From assembly GCA_024636295.1 (NCBI GenBank), contig JAGXHI010000001.1, positions 29,831 through 93,830 on the forward strand: DNA of 64,000 nucleotides, in the 5' to 3' direction. Below are positions 8,747-17,900 of the stretch, in pieces. A program made the position numbers and the translations under genes. Each line of letters begins with the position of its first letter. Positions within the stretch are counted from its first letter, which is position 1. This stretch comes from Desulfuromonadales bacterium. GTDB taxonomy: Bacteria; Desulfobacterota; Desulfuromonadia; Desulfuromonadales; JAGXHI01. Under the pieces are notes generated by a model. That model did no database searches. It had not been told where the DNA came from and worked only from the letters and a program-made list of their open reading frames with translations.

Positions 8747-10057
8747 CTATGATTTTCCCGGGGATTTCCAGAAAAGGGGTGAGGCCAAGTAGACCAGACC
8801 GGCAATGAAAGTGATGAGCAGGGGGAGGGCATACTGGTCGCGGCGAACGCCCAGCGCCAGGAGAAAAAGAAAACTTCCCAGCGCCAGAACCTTCACAACT
8901 TTAGGTATTTTCGGCAGAATGGCTCGGCCGAAATGATGGTAGGGTACCCGGGAGACCATCAGCAGGGAAATGGCGACCACAATCAGTCCACGGACGATGT
9001 CGGAGGGAATCAACAGGCAGGCGGTGCCGGCCAGCAGTGCCCCGGCCGGGGAGGGCATCCCGGAGAAGGTGAGAACCCCCCCGGGAATCCCGGCCTTCCG
9101 TTTTTCTACCACGAAACGTACCAGTCGATAGACAACCGCCGCCAGGTAAAGCCCGGCGACCGCCACCCCCACCCACAGGTGCTCGAAGGTGGCGGCGACC
9201 ACCAGCCCGGTGGTCAGCCCGAAGCTGGTTCCATCGGCCACGTCGTCGAACACCTCCCCCCTAGGGGTGGAGCCCCAGCGCTCCGCCGCCCTCCCGTCGA
9301 AAAGGTCAAGAAACTGCCCCAGAAAAACCAGCCCCAGCGCATAGACGATCGGATGGCCTGTGAGCACCACCCAGCAGCCGGCAATCCCGCATACCAGGTT
9401 CATCAAACTCAGAATGTTGGCATACCAGTAGTTGGGGATGAGCTTGAAGGCGGTGGAGCAGAAGGAGAGAAAGACACACATGCCGAGCAGCGGTTGGATG
9501 GCGCGGCCCAGCAGGGGGAGTGGACCGTAGATCCACGTCAGGCCTACGACGATCAGGAGCACCACCACCAGGAAGGTCTTGGCCTTGCCGAAAAGATTCG
9601 CCGCCTTGATCTTGATGAAGGATCGGGAGGCCTGGCCGACGACATCAAAGACCAGAAACAGTCCAAACAGAATCGGATCGAGCCAGCCGATCCAGGAGAG
9701 ATAACCCAGCATGGGGAGGTACATGAGCTTGTCGGAGAGGGGGTCGATGGTCTCCCCCTCTTCAGTGTAGAGATCGCACCTGCGGGCGATATCCCCATCG
9801 GTGATGTCGGTGATCATCCAGAAAGTGAAAAACAGAAAACTGGTCCTCGGAAAACCCAGGTACAACAGAGCCACGGAGACAAATCCCATGGGATATCGGG
9901 CGCGGCTGATGCCATTGGGGTGAAGCCAGGGGTGACGCCTCACCCAGGCGATCTGGCGGGGCGTCCGCAGAAACCGGGTGACGGCAAACCGCTCCGCGCC
10001 CAGCATCAGCAGGACGGGGAGGGCGATCTCAAGGAAGATGGGCGTGTAAGTAGTCAT
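8747..10057 (-). CDS. Double-domain CDP-alcohol phosphatidyltransferase family membrane protein
   Basis: A very hydrophobic 436-residue protein that contains two CDP-alcohol phosphatidyltransferase domains in tandem. The first motif, in the N-terminal third, is canonical: D-x2-DG-x2-AR-x8-G-x3-D-x3-D (DITDGDIARR through IDPLSD). The second, about 150 residues later, is a variant: FDGRAAERWGSTPRGEVFDD, with AE in place of AR and one residue fewer before the Gly. Each is followed by several membrane helices. Family members move a phosphatidyl group from CDP-diacylglycerol to an alcohol such as glycerol-phosphate, serine or inositol; the substrate here cannot be read. Start 10057 (MTTYTPIFLEIALP) is chosen over an upstream ATG at 10156 because the extra 33 residues look non-coding. 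Confidence 0.8.
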   Translation of the reverse strand: MTTYTPIFLEIALPVLLMLGAERFAVTRFLRTPRQIAWVRRHPWLHPNGISRARYPMGFVSVALLYLGFPRTSFLFFTFWMITDITDGDIARRCDLYTEEGETIDPLSDKLMYLPMLGYLSWIGWLDPILFGLFLVFDVVGQASRSFIKIKAANLFGKAKTFLVVVLLIVVGLTWIYGPLPLLGRAIQPLLGMCVFLSFCSTAFKLIPNYWYANILSLMNLVCGIAGCWVVLTGHPIVYALGLVFLGQFLDLFDGRAAERWGSTPRGEVFDDVADGTSFGLTTGLVVAATFEHLWVGVAVAGLYLAAVVYRLVRFVVEKRKAGIPGGVLTFSGMPSPAGALLAGTACLLIPSDIVRGLIVVAISLLMVSRVPYHHFGRAILPKIPKVVKVLALGSFLFLLALGVRRDQYALPLLITFIAGLVYLASPLFWKSPGKS

Positions 10058-10400
10058 CACTGAGTTTAGTCTGGCCTGCGGGCAGGGTTTCCATGCCGTC
10101 CCGACATCCTCCACTCGCCGTCCGCTTTTGGCGACGGCGCCCATCCTGAACTGCATCCGGCCGGAAGGAGTTTCAACAGCAGAAGGCGGGATCTATTTTC
10201 GATAAAAACGTACATGGAGACATTTTGTGGTTAAATTTGCGCTCCTTGCAAGAAAAAATGCTTCTTGCGTGTAAATCTAAATTGCAGGATCTGTGAATCC
10301 GGTTTGTCAGCGACCATACCTACCGTCCCTCTAAATTAGCGGATTTGGCCTGCCAGGTAAAGGTGATTCGTTCAGCCCGGCCGAGGAGAATCCGCGTCTT

Positions 10401-11669
10401 TCATTCCAGAACGCCCTCCGCGGCCCTGATTCCGCTGGCCCAGGCGCCGGTGATGCCGCGTGATGTCCCGGCGCCGTCGCCAATCATATAAATGTTCTCG
10501 CTCACCCGAAAATGGCGGTCCAGGAACGCTGGCTTGTTTGCGTACATCTTGATCTCCGGATAATACATGACAGTGCTTGGGTGGAGAACGCCGGGGATGA
10601 TGGTGTCGAGCTTCTTCATGGCCGCCCAGATATGGCGCATGATCTTGGCGGGAACGGCGAGCCCCAGGTCGCCGGCCGTGACGTGACAGCTGGGCGGAAA
10701 CGAATAGAGATCCTCATTGAATCTCTCCGCGGTGGACCGCTTCCCCATGCGGAAGTCTCCCACCCGTTGCATGAGTGGCATTCCGCCGCCGATCTCGTTG
10801 GCGAGTCTGCCCAGAAAGACGGCCATCTGCTGTCCGCTCCTGACCGGATCCTTCAGGCCGATGGTCTTGAGCAGGGCGAAATTCGCCAGATTGTTCCCAG
10901 GCTTCTTCTCCGAGAGGGCATGGCCATTGACCAGATTGAATCCCTGATACCGCTCCAGCACCACCCGGGCATGACCCGAATTTGTGCAGAAGGTCCGAAC
11001 CCCATCGGGGAAATAAAATTTGGGGTCGTAATAATCCTTGACGATGCGATAATTATCCGCCGCCGTCTCGATGCGGATGCCCACGTCTACTACGTTATCG
11101 ATATAGTCGATCCCCATTCGTTCCATGACCTGCTGGAGAAAACCGAACCCCTTTCTTCCGGGAGCCAGGATCACATTCCTGCCCCGCACCGTTTCACCTC
11201 CGTCCATAATGATTTCCGCGCGTCCTGAATTCTCAAAAACATCTGTCACTTCCTTCTTTAAGAAATGTACGCCTCTGCTTTTGAGCTCTCCCAGGAGGCG
11301 GCGGATCAGCGTCCTGCTCTGGTCTGTGCCGACATGAGCCTGACGAACGTCGAGCAGGGTGACGCCGATCCGATCCGCACGGCGCTGGTAGACCTCCAGA
11401 TTGTGCTTCTTCTTAATAATGGGCCGTAGATGCGTCTCCACCCGCGGGAGGAGGCGTTCGGCCTCCTCTTTGGACCAGTTCTCGACTGCAAAACCGATGG
11501 GATAGGTGTAATTCTGTTTGCAGTCGTTCAGCAGGCCTCCGGAGCAGAACGTCTCCTTATCGATCATCAGGATGGAAATGGACGGGGAAATATCGGTGAG
11601 ATGGTAGGCCGTTCCGAGCCCTGCCGGTCCTGTGCCAACAATGAGGACGTCATATTCGGACGCAGACAT
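10401..11669 (-). CDS. FAD-dependent dehydrogenase-like flavoprotein (COG2509-type)
   Basis: A 422-residue flavoprotein with an N-terminal Rossmann motif (VLIVGTGPAGLGTAYHL) and a C-terminal FAD-closing motif (IYMIGDGAGTSRGITGAWASG). Between them CSGGLLNDCKQNYTYPIGF and RNVILAPGRKGF match the uncharacterised NAD(FAD)-utilising dehydrogenase group. The substrate is unknown. It has no signal peptide, so it is cytoplasmic. It lies downstream of tRNA-Arg on the same strand. The 244-nt gap between its stop and the next gene carries a 7-bp inverted repeat (GCAAGAA / TTCTTGC near 10250) without a T tract, and no gene. Confidence 0.83.
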   Translation of the reverse strand: MSASEYDVLIVGTGPAGLGTAYHLTDISPSISILMIDKETFCSGGLLNDCKQNYTYPIGFAVENWSKEEAERLLPRVETHLRPIIKKKHNLEVYQRRADRIGVTLLDVRQAHVGTDQSRTLIRRLLGELKSRGVHFLKKEVTDVFENSGRAEIIMDGGETVRGRNVILAPGRKGFGFLQQVMERMGIDYIDNVVDVGIRIETAADNYRIVKDYYDPKFYFPDGVRTFCTNSGHARVVLERYQGFNLVNGHALSEKKPGNNLANFALLKTIGLKDPVRSGQQMAVFLGRLANEIGGGMPLMQRVGDFRMGKRSTAERFNEDLYSFPPSCHVTAGDLGLAVPAKIMRHIWAAMKKLDTIIPGVLHPSTVMYYPEIKMYANKPAFLDRHFRVSENIYMIGDGAGTSRGITGAWASGIRAAEGVLE

Positions 11670-11770
11670 GAAGAAACTCCCTGGCTAAGCATGAAATACC
11701 CTGGATACCTTCAGTACCAGCCGACTAACGCACAGGGGGTTACGGAAAAACCGCAACCCCCTGACTTTTC

Positions 11771-11847
11771 TGGCGCGCCGCGAGGGATTCGAACCCCCGA
11801 CACCCGGATCCGAAGTCCGGTGCTCTGTCCAGCTGAGCTAGCGGCGC
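11771..11847 (-). tRNA. tRNA-Arg (anticodon TCG)
   Basis: A full cloverleaf can be drawn on the minus strand. The acceptor stem GCGCCGC pairs with GCGGCGC, followed by discriminator G and an encoded CCA. The D arm is GCTC/GAGC, the anticodon stem CCGGA/TCCGG with loop CTTCGGA gives anticodon TCG, and the T arm carries TTCGAAT. It should read CGA arginine codons. It lies between the flavoprotein start and the repressor stop. I saw no duplicated 3' tRNA segment nearby that would mark an integrated element. Confidence 0.95.
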
Positions 11848-11875
11848 ATAATTTCCAGCCGACTTACTGATCTGA

Positions 11876-12526
11876 TCAGAATCTCCTGCCCGCCCAGACC
11901 AGACGGCCGATCACCTGGAGATCCCGAGCGCGGCCCGCCTCGATTTCCTCCGGTTCATAGGCCGGGTTGTCGGATTTGATGACCAGGCTTCCATCGATCT
12001 TCTTCTGAATCCTCTTGACCAGGAGAGAATCTCCGGCGGACAGGGCATAAATGGCATTGTCCTTCACCTGCTTCGTGCCCAGATCGAACATCATGAGATC
12101 CCCCGGATGCAGAACCGGCTCCATGCCGTCCCCCGAGGTCTGAATCAGGGCCAGTCTCGAAGGATCGAGGCACATTTCCTCTCGGATCCACTCTTCCCTG
12201 AACGGCACCCGGTCCTTCAAACACTCGGACTTTATATTCATAGTATACCTCGGAATCAGGATAAATCCGTTCAGCCGGTCATAGGCAGCGGGCGACTCTC
12301 GCACTTCACTCTGCTTTTCACCTGTCTTGAGCCACCGTATGCTGACCCCGGTCCTTTCCGAAACCTGCGCCAGAACTCCGGCCGGGATTCTTCCCCGCCT
12401 TTTCCACTGGCTGGCGGATCCGCTTGCCTTCCCGAGAATCTCTACGACATCCGAATCAGTATGGACCTCCAGCGCCTGTTTGATACGGGCCAGAGTTCCA
12501 CTTATGTCAGAGCAAATCTCATCCAT
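11876..12526 (-). CDS. CI-type repressor with S24 (LexA-like) domain lacking the catalytic serine
   Basis: A 216-residue regulator. The N-terminal half is a phage CI-like helix-turn-helix (VVEILGKASGSASQWKRRGRIP), which binds DNA. The C-terminal half is an S24 peptidase-like dimerisation domain (QTSGDGMEPVLHPGD, then SLLVKRIQKK). In active LexA/CI proteins the GxSM serine attacks the self-cleavage site. Here it is Gly134 (codon 12125-12127), while the partner Lys171 remains, so RecA-triggered self-cleavage is unlikely. I chose ATG 12526; a TTG at 12544 is equally possible and neither has a good ribosome site. It sits beside tRNA-Arg and faces a divergent intergenic region. It could be a phage remnant or a host regulator; there are no other phage genes here. 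Confidence 0.8.
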   Translation of the reverse strand: MDEICSDISGTLARIKQALEVHTDSDVVEILGKASGSASQWKRRGRIPAGVLAQVSERTGVSIRWLKTGEKQSEVRESPAAYDRLNGFILIPRYTMNIKSECLKDRVPFREEWIREEMCLDPSRLALIQTSGDGMEPVLHPGDLMMFDLGTKQVKDNAIYALSAGDSLLVKRIQKKIDGSLVIKSDNPAYEPEEIEAGRARDLQVIGRLVWAGRRF

Positions 12527-13018
12527 TGATATTTTTTTTGACAATGATCACATTTTACAGGCAATATAGGGCACAAATGTCAGCACAATTATGACGCGCG
12601 CGGTCATTACTCTACATAAATTCGCGAAGTAAGACAATGATGAAAAGGAAGGGGGCAGGAGGTTTGAAAAATCAGGATACCTGGGGGGCCGGAGGGGATG
12701 ACGTTCGATCCGAAAAGTCAGCCGGAAAAGGCGGGGACATGACTCTCGAATCGCTTCTCTTAATCCATGCGAAAAAGGGATTTCGCCTGAGCGTATGCGG
12801 GTTGACCCCGGAATTGGGATTAATGGCTCAGACATCCCTGCCCGGTCAGGTGACTTGTCCCGTTTGCCTCAGTCAGATTATCAGACGAGGAGTGTTCCCC
12901 AGGATCCCCGGATGAACAATCCGGAGCGGATTCGGATTGGTTCAAGATATTTCCCTGAGGGGAATGTGCCCTGAGGAAAAACGACTCCCACCTCTGCACG
13001 GTAATAAAAAGGCCCGCC
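12527..13018. promoter_or_regulatory. 492-nt gap with divergent promoter signals; little coding evidence
   Basis: This stretch separates the repressor from the chaperone operon end. A perfect TTGACA at 12538-12543 on the plus strand is followed at 18 nt by CAATAT, a possible rightward promoter overlapping the repressor start. Half-site-like words (TGACATTTGTG on the minus strand, 12572-12582, and ACATTTTAC on the plus) lie between, so the repressor may bind here. The only open frame with any appeal is the short one at 12739. The right end carries the chaperone operon terminator. Confidence 0.4.
12739..12915 (+). CDS. Possible small protein, 58 residues, divergent from the repressor
   Basis: A short frame starting MTLESLLLIHAKKGFRL, with GGCGGGGAC upstream as a weak ribosome site. 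It contains a CPVC pair (QVTCPVCLSQI). The first 15 residues resemble the start of small docking-type proteins, but the match is too short to name. It lies downstream of the rightward promoter-like sequence at 12538. The function is unknown, and chance is a real alternative. Confidence 0.3.
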   Translation: MTLESLLLIHAKKGFRLSVCGLTPELGLMAQTSLPGQVTCPVCLSQIIRRGVFPRIPG

Positions 13019-13045
13019 GATCATTTCCGATTGCCGGAAATGATC
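13019..13045 (-). terminator. Rho-independent terminator overlapping the surA-like stop codon
   Basis: A perfect 11-bp stem (GATCATTTCCG / CGGAAATGATC, 5-nt loop). On the minus strand it is followed by GGCGGGCC and five T residues. The stem begins inside the TGA stop of the upstream chaperone gene (13044-13046). It should end the mfd-ppiC-surA transcript. Confidence 0.75.
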
Positions 13046-13982
13046 AGATTCTTATATCCACATAGGCCTCTTTTTTGAGGTCTTCGATCCATTTGCGGAA
13101 ATATGTTTCTGATCTTTCTTCTCGCAGAATCCTTGCGATTTCTCCCTTTACGTCGTCATACTGCCTGATTTTTCCCAAGTCCCGTTCGGCCACAACCAGA
13201 ATATGAAGGGCCGTGGGCGTCTCTATGATTCGGGATGTTTCGCCCTCTCCAAGTTCACGGACCGCCTCTTCAAAAGAAGAACTCAGCTCTTCATGGGCAA
13301 AGGTTCCCATTTCTCCTCCGTCCACATCAGCATCCGCGGCATAGGTCAGGAGAACGACATTGAAATCCTCTCCCTTCCGCAGACGCGTCAGCGCCTCTTC
13401 GGCTTTTTTGCGGACCGCTTCGATCTGCTCCGGGCGGGGAATCTGAGGAAGGGCGAAGGACAGCCGGTTCAGGGTGACGGATGCCTCTCCCCTGTAATCG
13501 TCAATATGTTCCCTGAAGTAATCACGGATGTCATTCGTGCTGATCTCCACCTTGAAATCCCGAGCCAGCAGTTTGAAGCGCTGGATCTGCTTGCGAAGGG
13601 TATCCAGGTAGTCTTCCATGGAAACCCCCTGGGCGGCGAGCGCTTCCTTCAGCCGCTCGCGGCTCAGATTATTCTGCTTGAGGACATCCTGCACAGCTGC
13701 TTCCAACTCCGCCTCGCCGACTCTGATGTCCAGCTTCTTCGCCCGCTGCTCGATAAGTGACTCCTCGATCAGCTCCGGGAGAATTTCCCGTCGGAGGGAC
13801 ATCCTCTGTTCAGGGGAAAATTCTCTTTGCGTCATGTCTCGTCGAACGGAAAGCATCCGGTCGAGTTGATAGGTGGTAATGACCTCGTCGTTAATGACCG
13901 CGGCGACGGTATTCACGATTTCGGCGCCTGCCGTTCCCGTGCCGCAGACCAGCAATACCAGGAATATAAGAATGTTTTTCAT
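13044..13982 (-). CDS. SurA-like periplasmic peptidyl-prolyl isomerase/chaperone
   Basis: A 312-residue exported protein. The signal peptide MKNILIFLVLLVCGTGTAGA is followed by VNTVAAVINDEVITTYQLDRML, typical of the SurA N-terminal domain. One PpiC/parvulin-type domain follows (about 165-270, DVDGGEMGTFAHEEL). Such proteins help outer-membrane barrels fold. There is one parvulin domain rather than the two of E. coli SurA. Start 13982 is set by GGAGAAGGT directly upstream; earlier codons overlap the neighbour. It follows the lipoprotein PPIase by 19 nt in one operon with mfd. Confidence 0.9.
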   Translation of the reverse strand: MKNILIFLVLLVCGTGTAGAEIVNTVAAVINDEVITTYQLDRMLSVRRDMTQREFSPEQRMSLRREILPELIEESLIEQRAKKLDIRVGEAELEAAVQDVLKQNNLSRERLKEALAAQGVSMEDYLDTLRKQIQRFKLLARDFKVEISTNDIRDYFREHIDDYRGEASVTLNRLSFALPQIPRPEQIEAVRKKAEEALTRLRKGEDFNVVLLTYAADADVDGGEMGTFAHEELSSSFEEAVRELGEGETSRIIETPTALHILVVAERDLGKIRQYDDVKGEIARILREERSETYFRKWIEDLKKEAYVDIRI

Positions 13983-14001
13983 ACCTTCTCCTTCACGTCC
14001 A

Positions 14002-14922
14002 CTACAGCAGAGATGAATCAATTTCGATAGAGGCTCGGCTCCTAAGTTCCTGCAGCCATTGCTGATACGCGCGCTGTTCATTCAGCGCCTTGAGTTTCCG
14101 GTGAATTTCCTCCCGGACCTCCTCCAGTGAAAGACGGACAGCTTTCCGGCGCTCCTCCACGAGAAAAATGTGCCAGCCATATTCGCTTTTGACCAGATCG
14201 CTGATCCTTCCCACCGGGAGATCGAAAACCACGGCATCAAACTCGGGAGGCATTTCTCCCCGAGCGAAAAAACCCAGATCCCCTCCCTTTTCACCGTCGG
14301 GTGAAAGGGAATTCTCCCTGGCCAGCACTTCAAAGGATTCCCCCTGGCGCACCTTGCCTAAAATGCGCTGACCTTCTGATTCCTCGGCGACCATGACCTG
14401 ACGGGCTCTTACCTGGTCAGGACGGTCGAATTCTTCCTTGTGCTCCTTGTAATAGGATTCGATCTGCTCTTCTGTCACGGCGACCTCGGAGTAAACGACT
14501 TCCTGGACCACCTTTTCCAGAAGAATTCCCTCTTGTATTTCGGCACGCCACTCCTCCAGAGTCAGCTTGCGCTCCCGGAGCATCTCATCAAAGGCCCCTG
14601 CCGGATAATCCCTACGATGTTCCTCCACCGTCCGTGCGATTTCTGAGGGCTCCACGGAAAGTGTCATCCGGTCGGCTTCGGCGAGAATCAGTTCCCGATC
14701 GATAAGCTGCAGAAGAAACGAGCGCTCCAGAGCCTGTCGCTCCTCTTCCGAGAGGTTCTGGTCAGCGGGAAGGATCTTTTCGTATTCCTGCCGGAACTCA
14801 TCCAGGCTCACGGTGCGGTTATCGATCCTCAGAAGCACCGGGGAGGGGGTCTCCTGTTCTCGACAACCGACAGAGATCATACAGATCAGCAGTGCCAGAA
14901 GCGAGGCGGCTGTTTTTTTCAT
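14002..14922 (-). CDS. PpiC-type peptidyl-prolyl isomerase lipoprotein
   Basis: A 306-residue protein. The leader MKKTAASLLALLICMISVGC ends in a lipobox cysteine (residue 20), so it should be a lipoprotein. A SurA_N-like helical region (LLRIDNRTVSLDEFRQEYEK) precedes a parvulin domain at about 170-265 (VRARQVMVAEESEG, GGDLGFFARGEMPPEF, YGWHIFLVEE). It probably works with the SurA-like protein encoded next to it in envelope protein folding. Start 14922 has GGAAGG upstream. The gene begins 50 nt after the mfd stop. Confidence 0.9.
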   Translation of the reverse strand: MKKTAASLLALLICMISVGCREQETPSPVLLRIDNRTVSLDEFRQEYEKILPADQNLSEEERQALERSFLLQLIDRELILAEADRMTLSVEPSEIARTVEEHRRDYPAGAFDEMLRERKLTLEEWRAEIQEGILLEKVVQEVVYSEVAVTEEQIESYYKEHKEEFDRPDQVRARQVMVAEESEGQRILGKVRQGESFEVLARENSLSPDGEKGGDLGFFARGEMPPEFDAVVFDLPVGRISDLVKSEYGWHIFLVEERRKAVRLSLEEVREEIHRKLKALNEQRAYQQWLQELRSRASIEIDSSLL

Positions 14923-14972
14923 GTGGAGCCTTCCAGTATAGGAGCAGGAAAATATATCGGGAAAACAAAAGG

Positions 14973-17900
14973 CTAGCATACCTGAAGAAGGCCTTGCAAT
15001 TCCTTTCTGGCGCTCTTCGGAACCTCCTTTCGATCGGTGAGATCCAAACGTATCGACAGGCGATAATCCGGTGAAAAGCTGTATTTCCCTTTCTGTTTTT
15101 CCATCAGTCCCAGGATATTTTCCGGGGGCACCGGGGTTTCGGGGTGAAAACCGAACACCAGCCGTCGGCCGTCGTATTCAGCCGTTTCCACCTTCAGCCC
15201 TTTCATCACCACCCGCAATTTCATGACTTCCAGGAGCAACACCGTTGCTTCGGGAAGTTCTCCGTACCGGTCCCGCAGTTCGTCCGCCGCGGCATAAAGA
15301 TCCTCATCCCGTTCGGCGGCGGCGAGCCTCTTGTAAAACACAAGGCGCTGGTTGGGGTCGGGAATATATTTTTCCGGGAAAAAAGCGGAAACGCCGAGGC
15401 GGATTTCGGGATCGATCCGCTGCTCCTGTTTTTCGCCTCGCAGCTCTCGAACCGTCTCCTCCAGCAGCTCGGAGTACATTTCGAACCCGATCGCCGCAAT
15501 CTGTCCCGACTGGCTGGCCCCGAGAAGGTCTCCAGCGCCCCGAAGCTCCAGATCGTGGCTGGCCAGTCGAAATCCGGCCCCGAGTTCCGTGAGCTCCTGA
15601 AGGACTTTCAGTCTTTCCCGCGCCTCCCGGGTAAGAGTCCCCTCTCCCGGTATCAGCAGATAGGCATACGCTCTCTGGCTCGATCGACCCACACGGCCCC
15701 GGAGCTGGTAAAGCTGGGATAATCCGAAGCAGTCCGCCCGGTTGACGATCATGGTATTGGCCCGGGGAATATCAAGGCCGTTCTCAATAATGGTGGTGCT
15801 CACCAGGACGTTGGTCTTCCCTTCTATGAATTCGAGCATCACCTTTTCAAGCTCTTTCTCCCCCATCTGCCCATGCCCGACGGCGATTTTCGCCTCGGGA
15901 ACAAGGGTCTTGAGAAACTCGGCCATGGCGCCGATGGACTGAACCCGATTGTGGACGAAAAAGACCTGGCCGCCGCGGTGCAGTTCCCTGCGGATCGCCT
16001 CCCGGATAAGATCGTCATCAAAACGGGTGACATAAGTGCGGATGGCCAGGCGGTCCACGGGAGGAGTCTCGATGATCGAGAGACTGCGCAGCCCCATCAG
16101 ACCCATATGCAAGGTGCGGGGAATGGGCGTTGCCGTCAGGGTCAGAACATCCACTTCGGAGCGCAGCTTTTTCAGTCGTTCCTTGTGAGATACACCAAAG
16201 CGCTGTTCCTCATCAATAATGATCAATCCCAGGTTCTTGAATTTCACGTCCCGCTGGAGCAGACGATGAGTCCCCACCAGAATATCCACACGCCCCTCGG
16301 CGGTCTGCTTCAGAACATTCTTGCTCTCGGCGGGAGTCCGGAAGCGACTAAGCATCTCCACCTCGACGGGATGTTCCCTGAACCGCTCGCGGAAAGTCTC
16401 CCAGTGCTGGCTTGCCAGAACGGTTGTCGGTACCAGGACGGCCACCTGCTTGCCGTCCAGAACCGCCTTGAAAGCCGCCCGAATGGCGACTTCGGTCTTG
16501 CCGTATCCCACATCCCCGCAGACCAGCCGGTCCATGGGGCGTTCGTTCTGCATGTCCTCGAGCACCTCTTCTATAGCGCTCATCTGGTCAGGGGTTTCCT
16601 CGTAGGGAAAGGCTGCTTCGAATTCCCTGTAGAGCCGGTCGGGAGGAGAATAGCTGAACCCCTGGCTCATTTCCCGGCGCGCGTAAATGCGAAGAAGCTC
16701 GCGGGCAAGTTCCTCGATTGCCGCGCGCGCCTTGAGTTTCGCCTTCTCCCAGGCGCTTCCGCCCATTTTGTCCAGACGGGGACCGTGCCCTTCGGCCCCG
16801 ACATATTTCTGCACCTTCTCGATGCGATCCACGGGCAGATAGAGCTTGTCACGGTCGGCGTACTCCAGATGAAGGAAATCCCCTTCAGTGCCTCCGATTT
16901 CAAGATGCAACAGACCCCGGTATCTTGCGATGCCGTGGTCGGCGTGAACGACGAAATCTCCTTCCTTCAATTCGGCCAGCGAGGAGAGAAGCGCCCGGGT
17001 CCGCGCCTCGGAGGCGCCACGCCTTCTTGCGCGCCGGCCGAAGATCTCCTCCTCGGTGACAACGGCCAGCTTTTCCTCCGGTATTCTGAAGCCTGCCGAT
17101 AGATCTCCGAGGACCAGCTGCGATTCCCCGGGGCCGGGGCCATCGGAAAGGCCATCCGGCACAAAGGGCGGATTCAGACCGTAAACCTCCAGAAGATCGA
17201 GCAGACGTTCGGCCTGGCTGCGCTGGTGGCAGACCAGCAGGACACGCCAGCGGTTCTCCGTCCATTCCCGAAGATGGCGGGCAAGAGGCCCAAGGCCGTC
17301 TTCTTCTCGCTCGAGATGGGCGCGCAGATCGCCGTTTCCCTCGGTGTGGAGACGAAACACCTGCCGGTCCGATCCCAGTCGAAACACCTCTAGAGGCGCC
17401 AGATCGAGCCGGGGGTCGGATTGCTCCAGCTTCTGCATCGTCATCTCGGGAGATAGATAGAGCGCCTCGGCAGGCGCATAGGGCTCGCCTCTGTTGGATG
17501 CACGCATCTCCCCTTGTGCGATTTCAGTGCCGAATGCATCGATTTCCCCCTCCAGCGCGGAGGGATCAAGGAGAACCCAACCCCCTTCCGCAGGCAGGTA
17601 ATCGAAGAGGGTATCCAGTTTCCCATAGTTATAGGGCAATAAAAATGAGCGGCCCGGGGCCAGAATCCCCTCCCGCGCCTCCTCGAGCACCGATTCGCGG
17701 CGAAGTCGGGATATCCCGAGTACATCGCACCGCTCCTTGAGGCGTCTGGAGAAGCCATTCATAAATGCCTCACTCAGAACCATTTCCCGGGCAGGAAGAA
17801 GCAGCAGCTCCGAGAGATTCTCTTCGCGGGATCGCTGCGTGCCGAGATCGAAGGGCCGCATTCTTTCGATCTGATCGCCGAAAAATTCCACACGTACCGG

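Noticed and set aside
8933..10063. Long rightward open frame opposite the phosphatidyltransferase gene
   Set aside because: It is rich in Gly, Gln and His, has no family resemblance, and mirrors a membrane protein with strong motifs. It is an antisense shadow in GC-rich DNA.
11771..12915. Prophage or integrative element at tRNA-Arg
   Set aside because: Only a repressor-like gene is present. No integrase, structural gene or duplicated tRNA 3' end was seen, so a mobile element is not supported.
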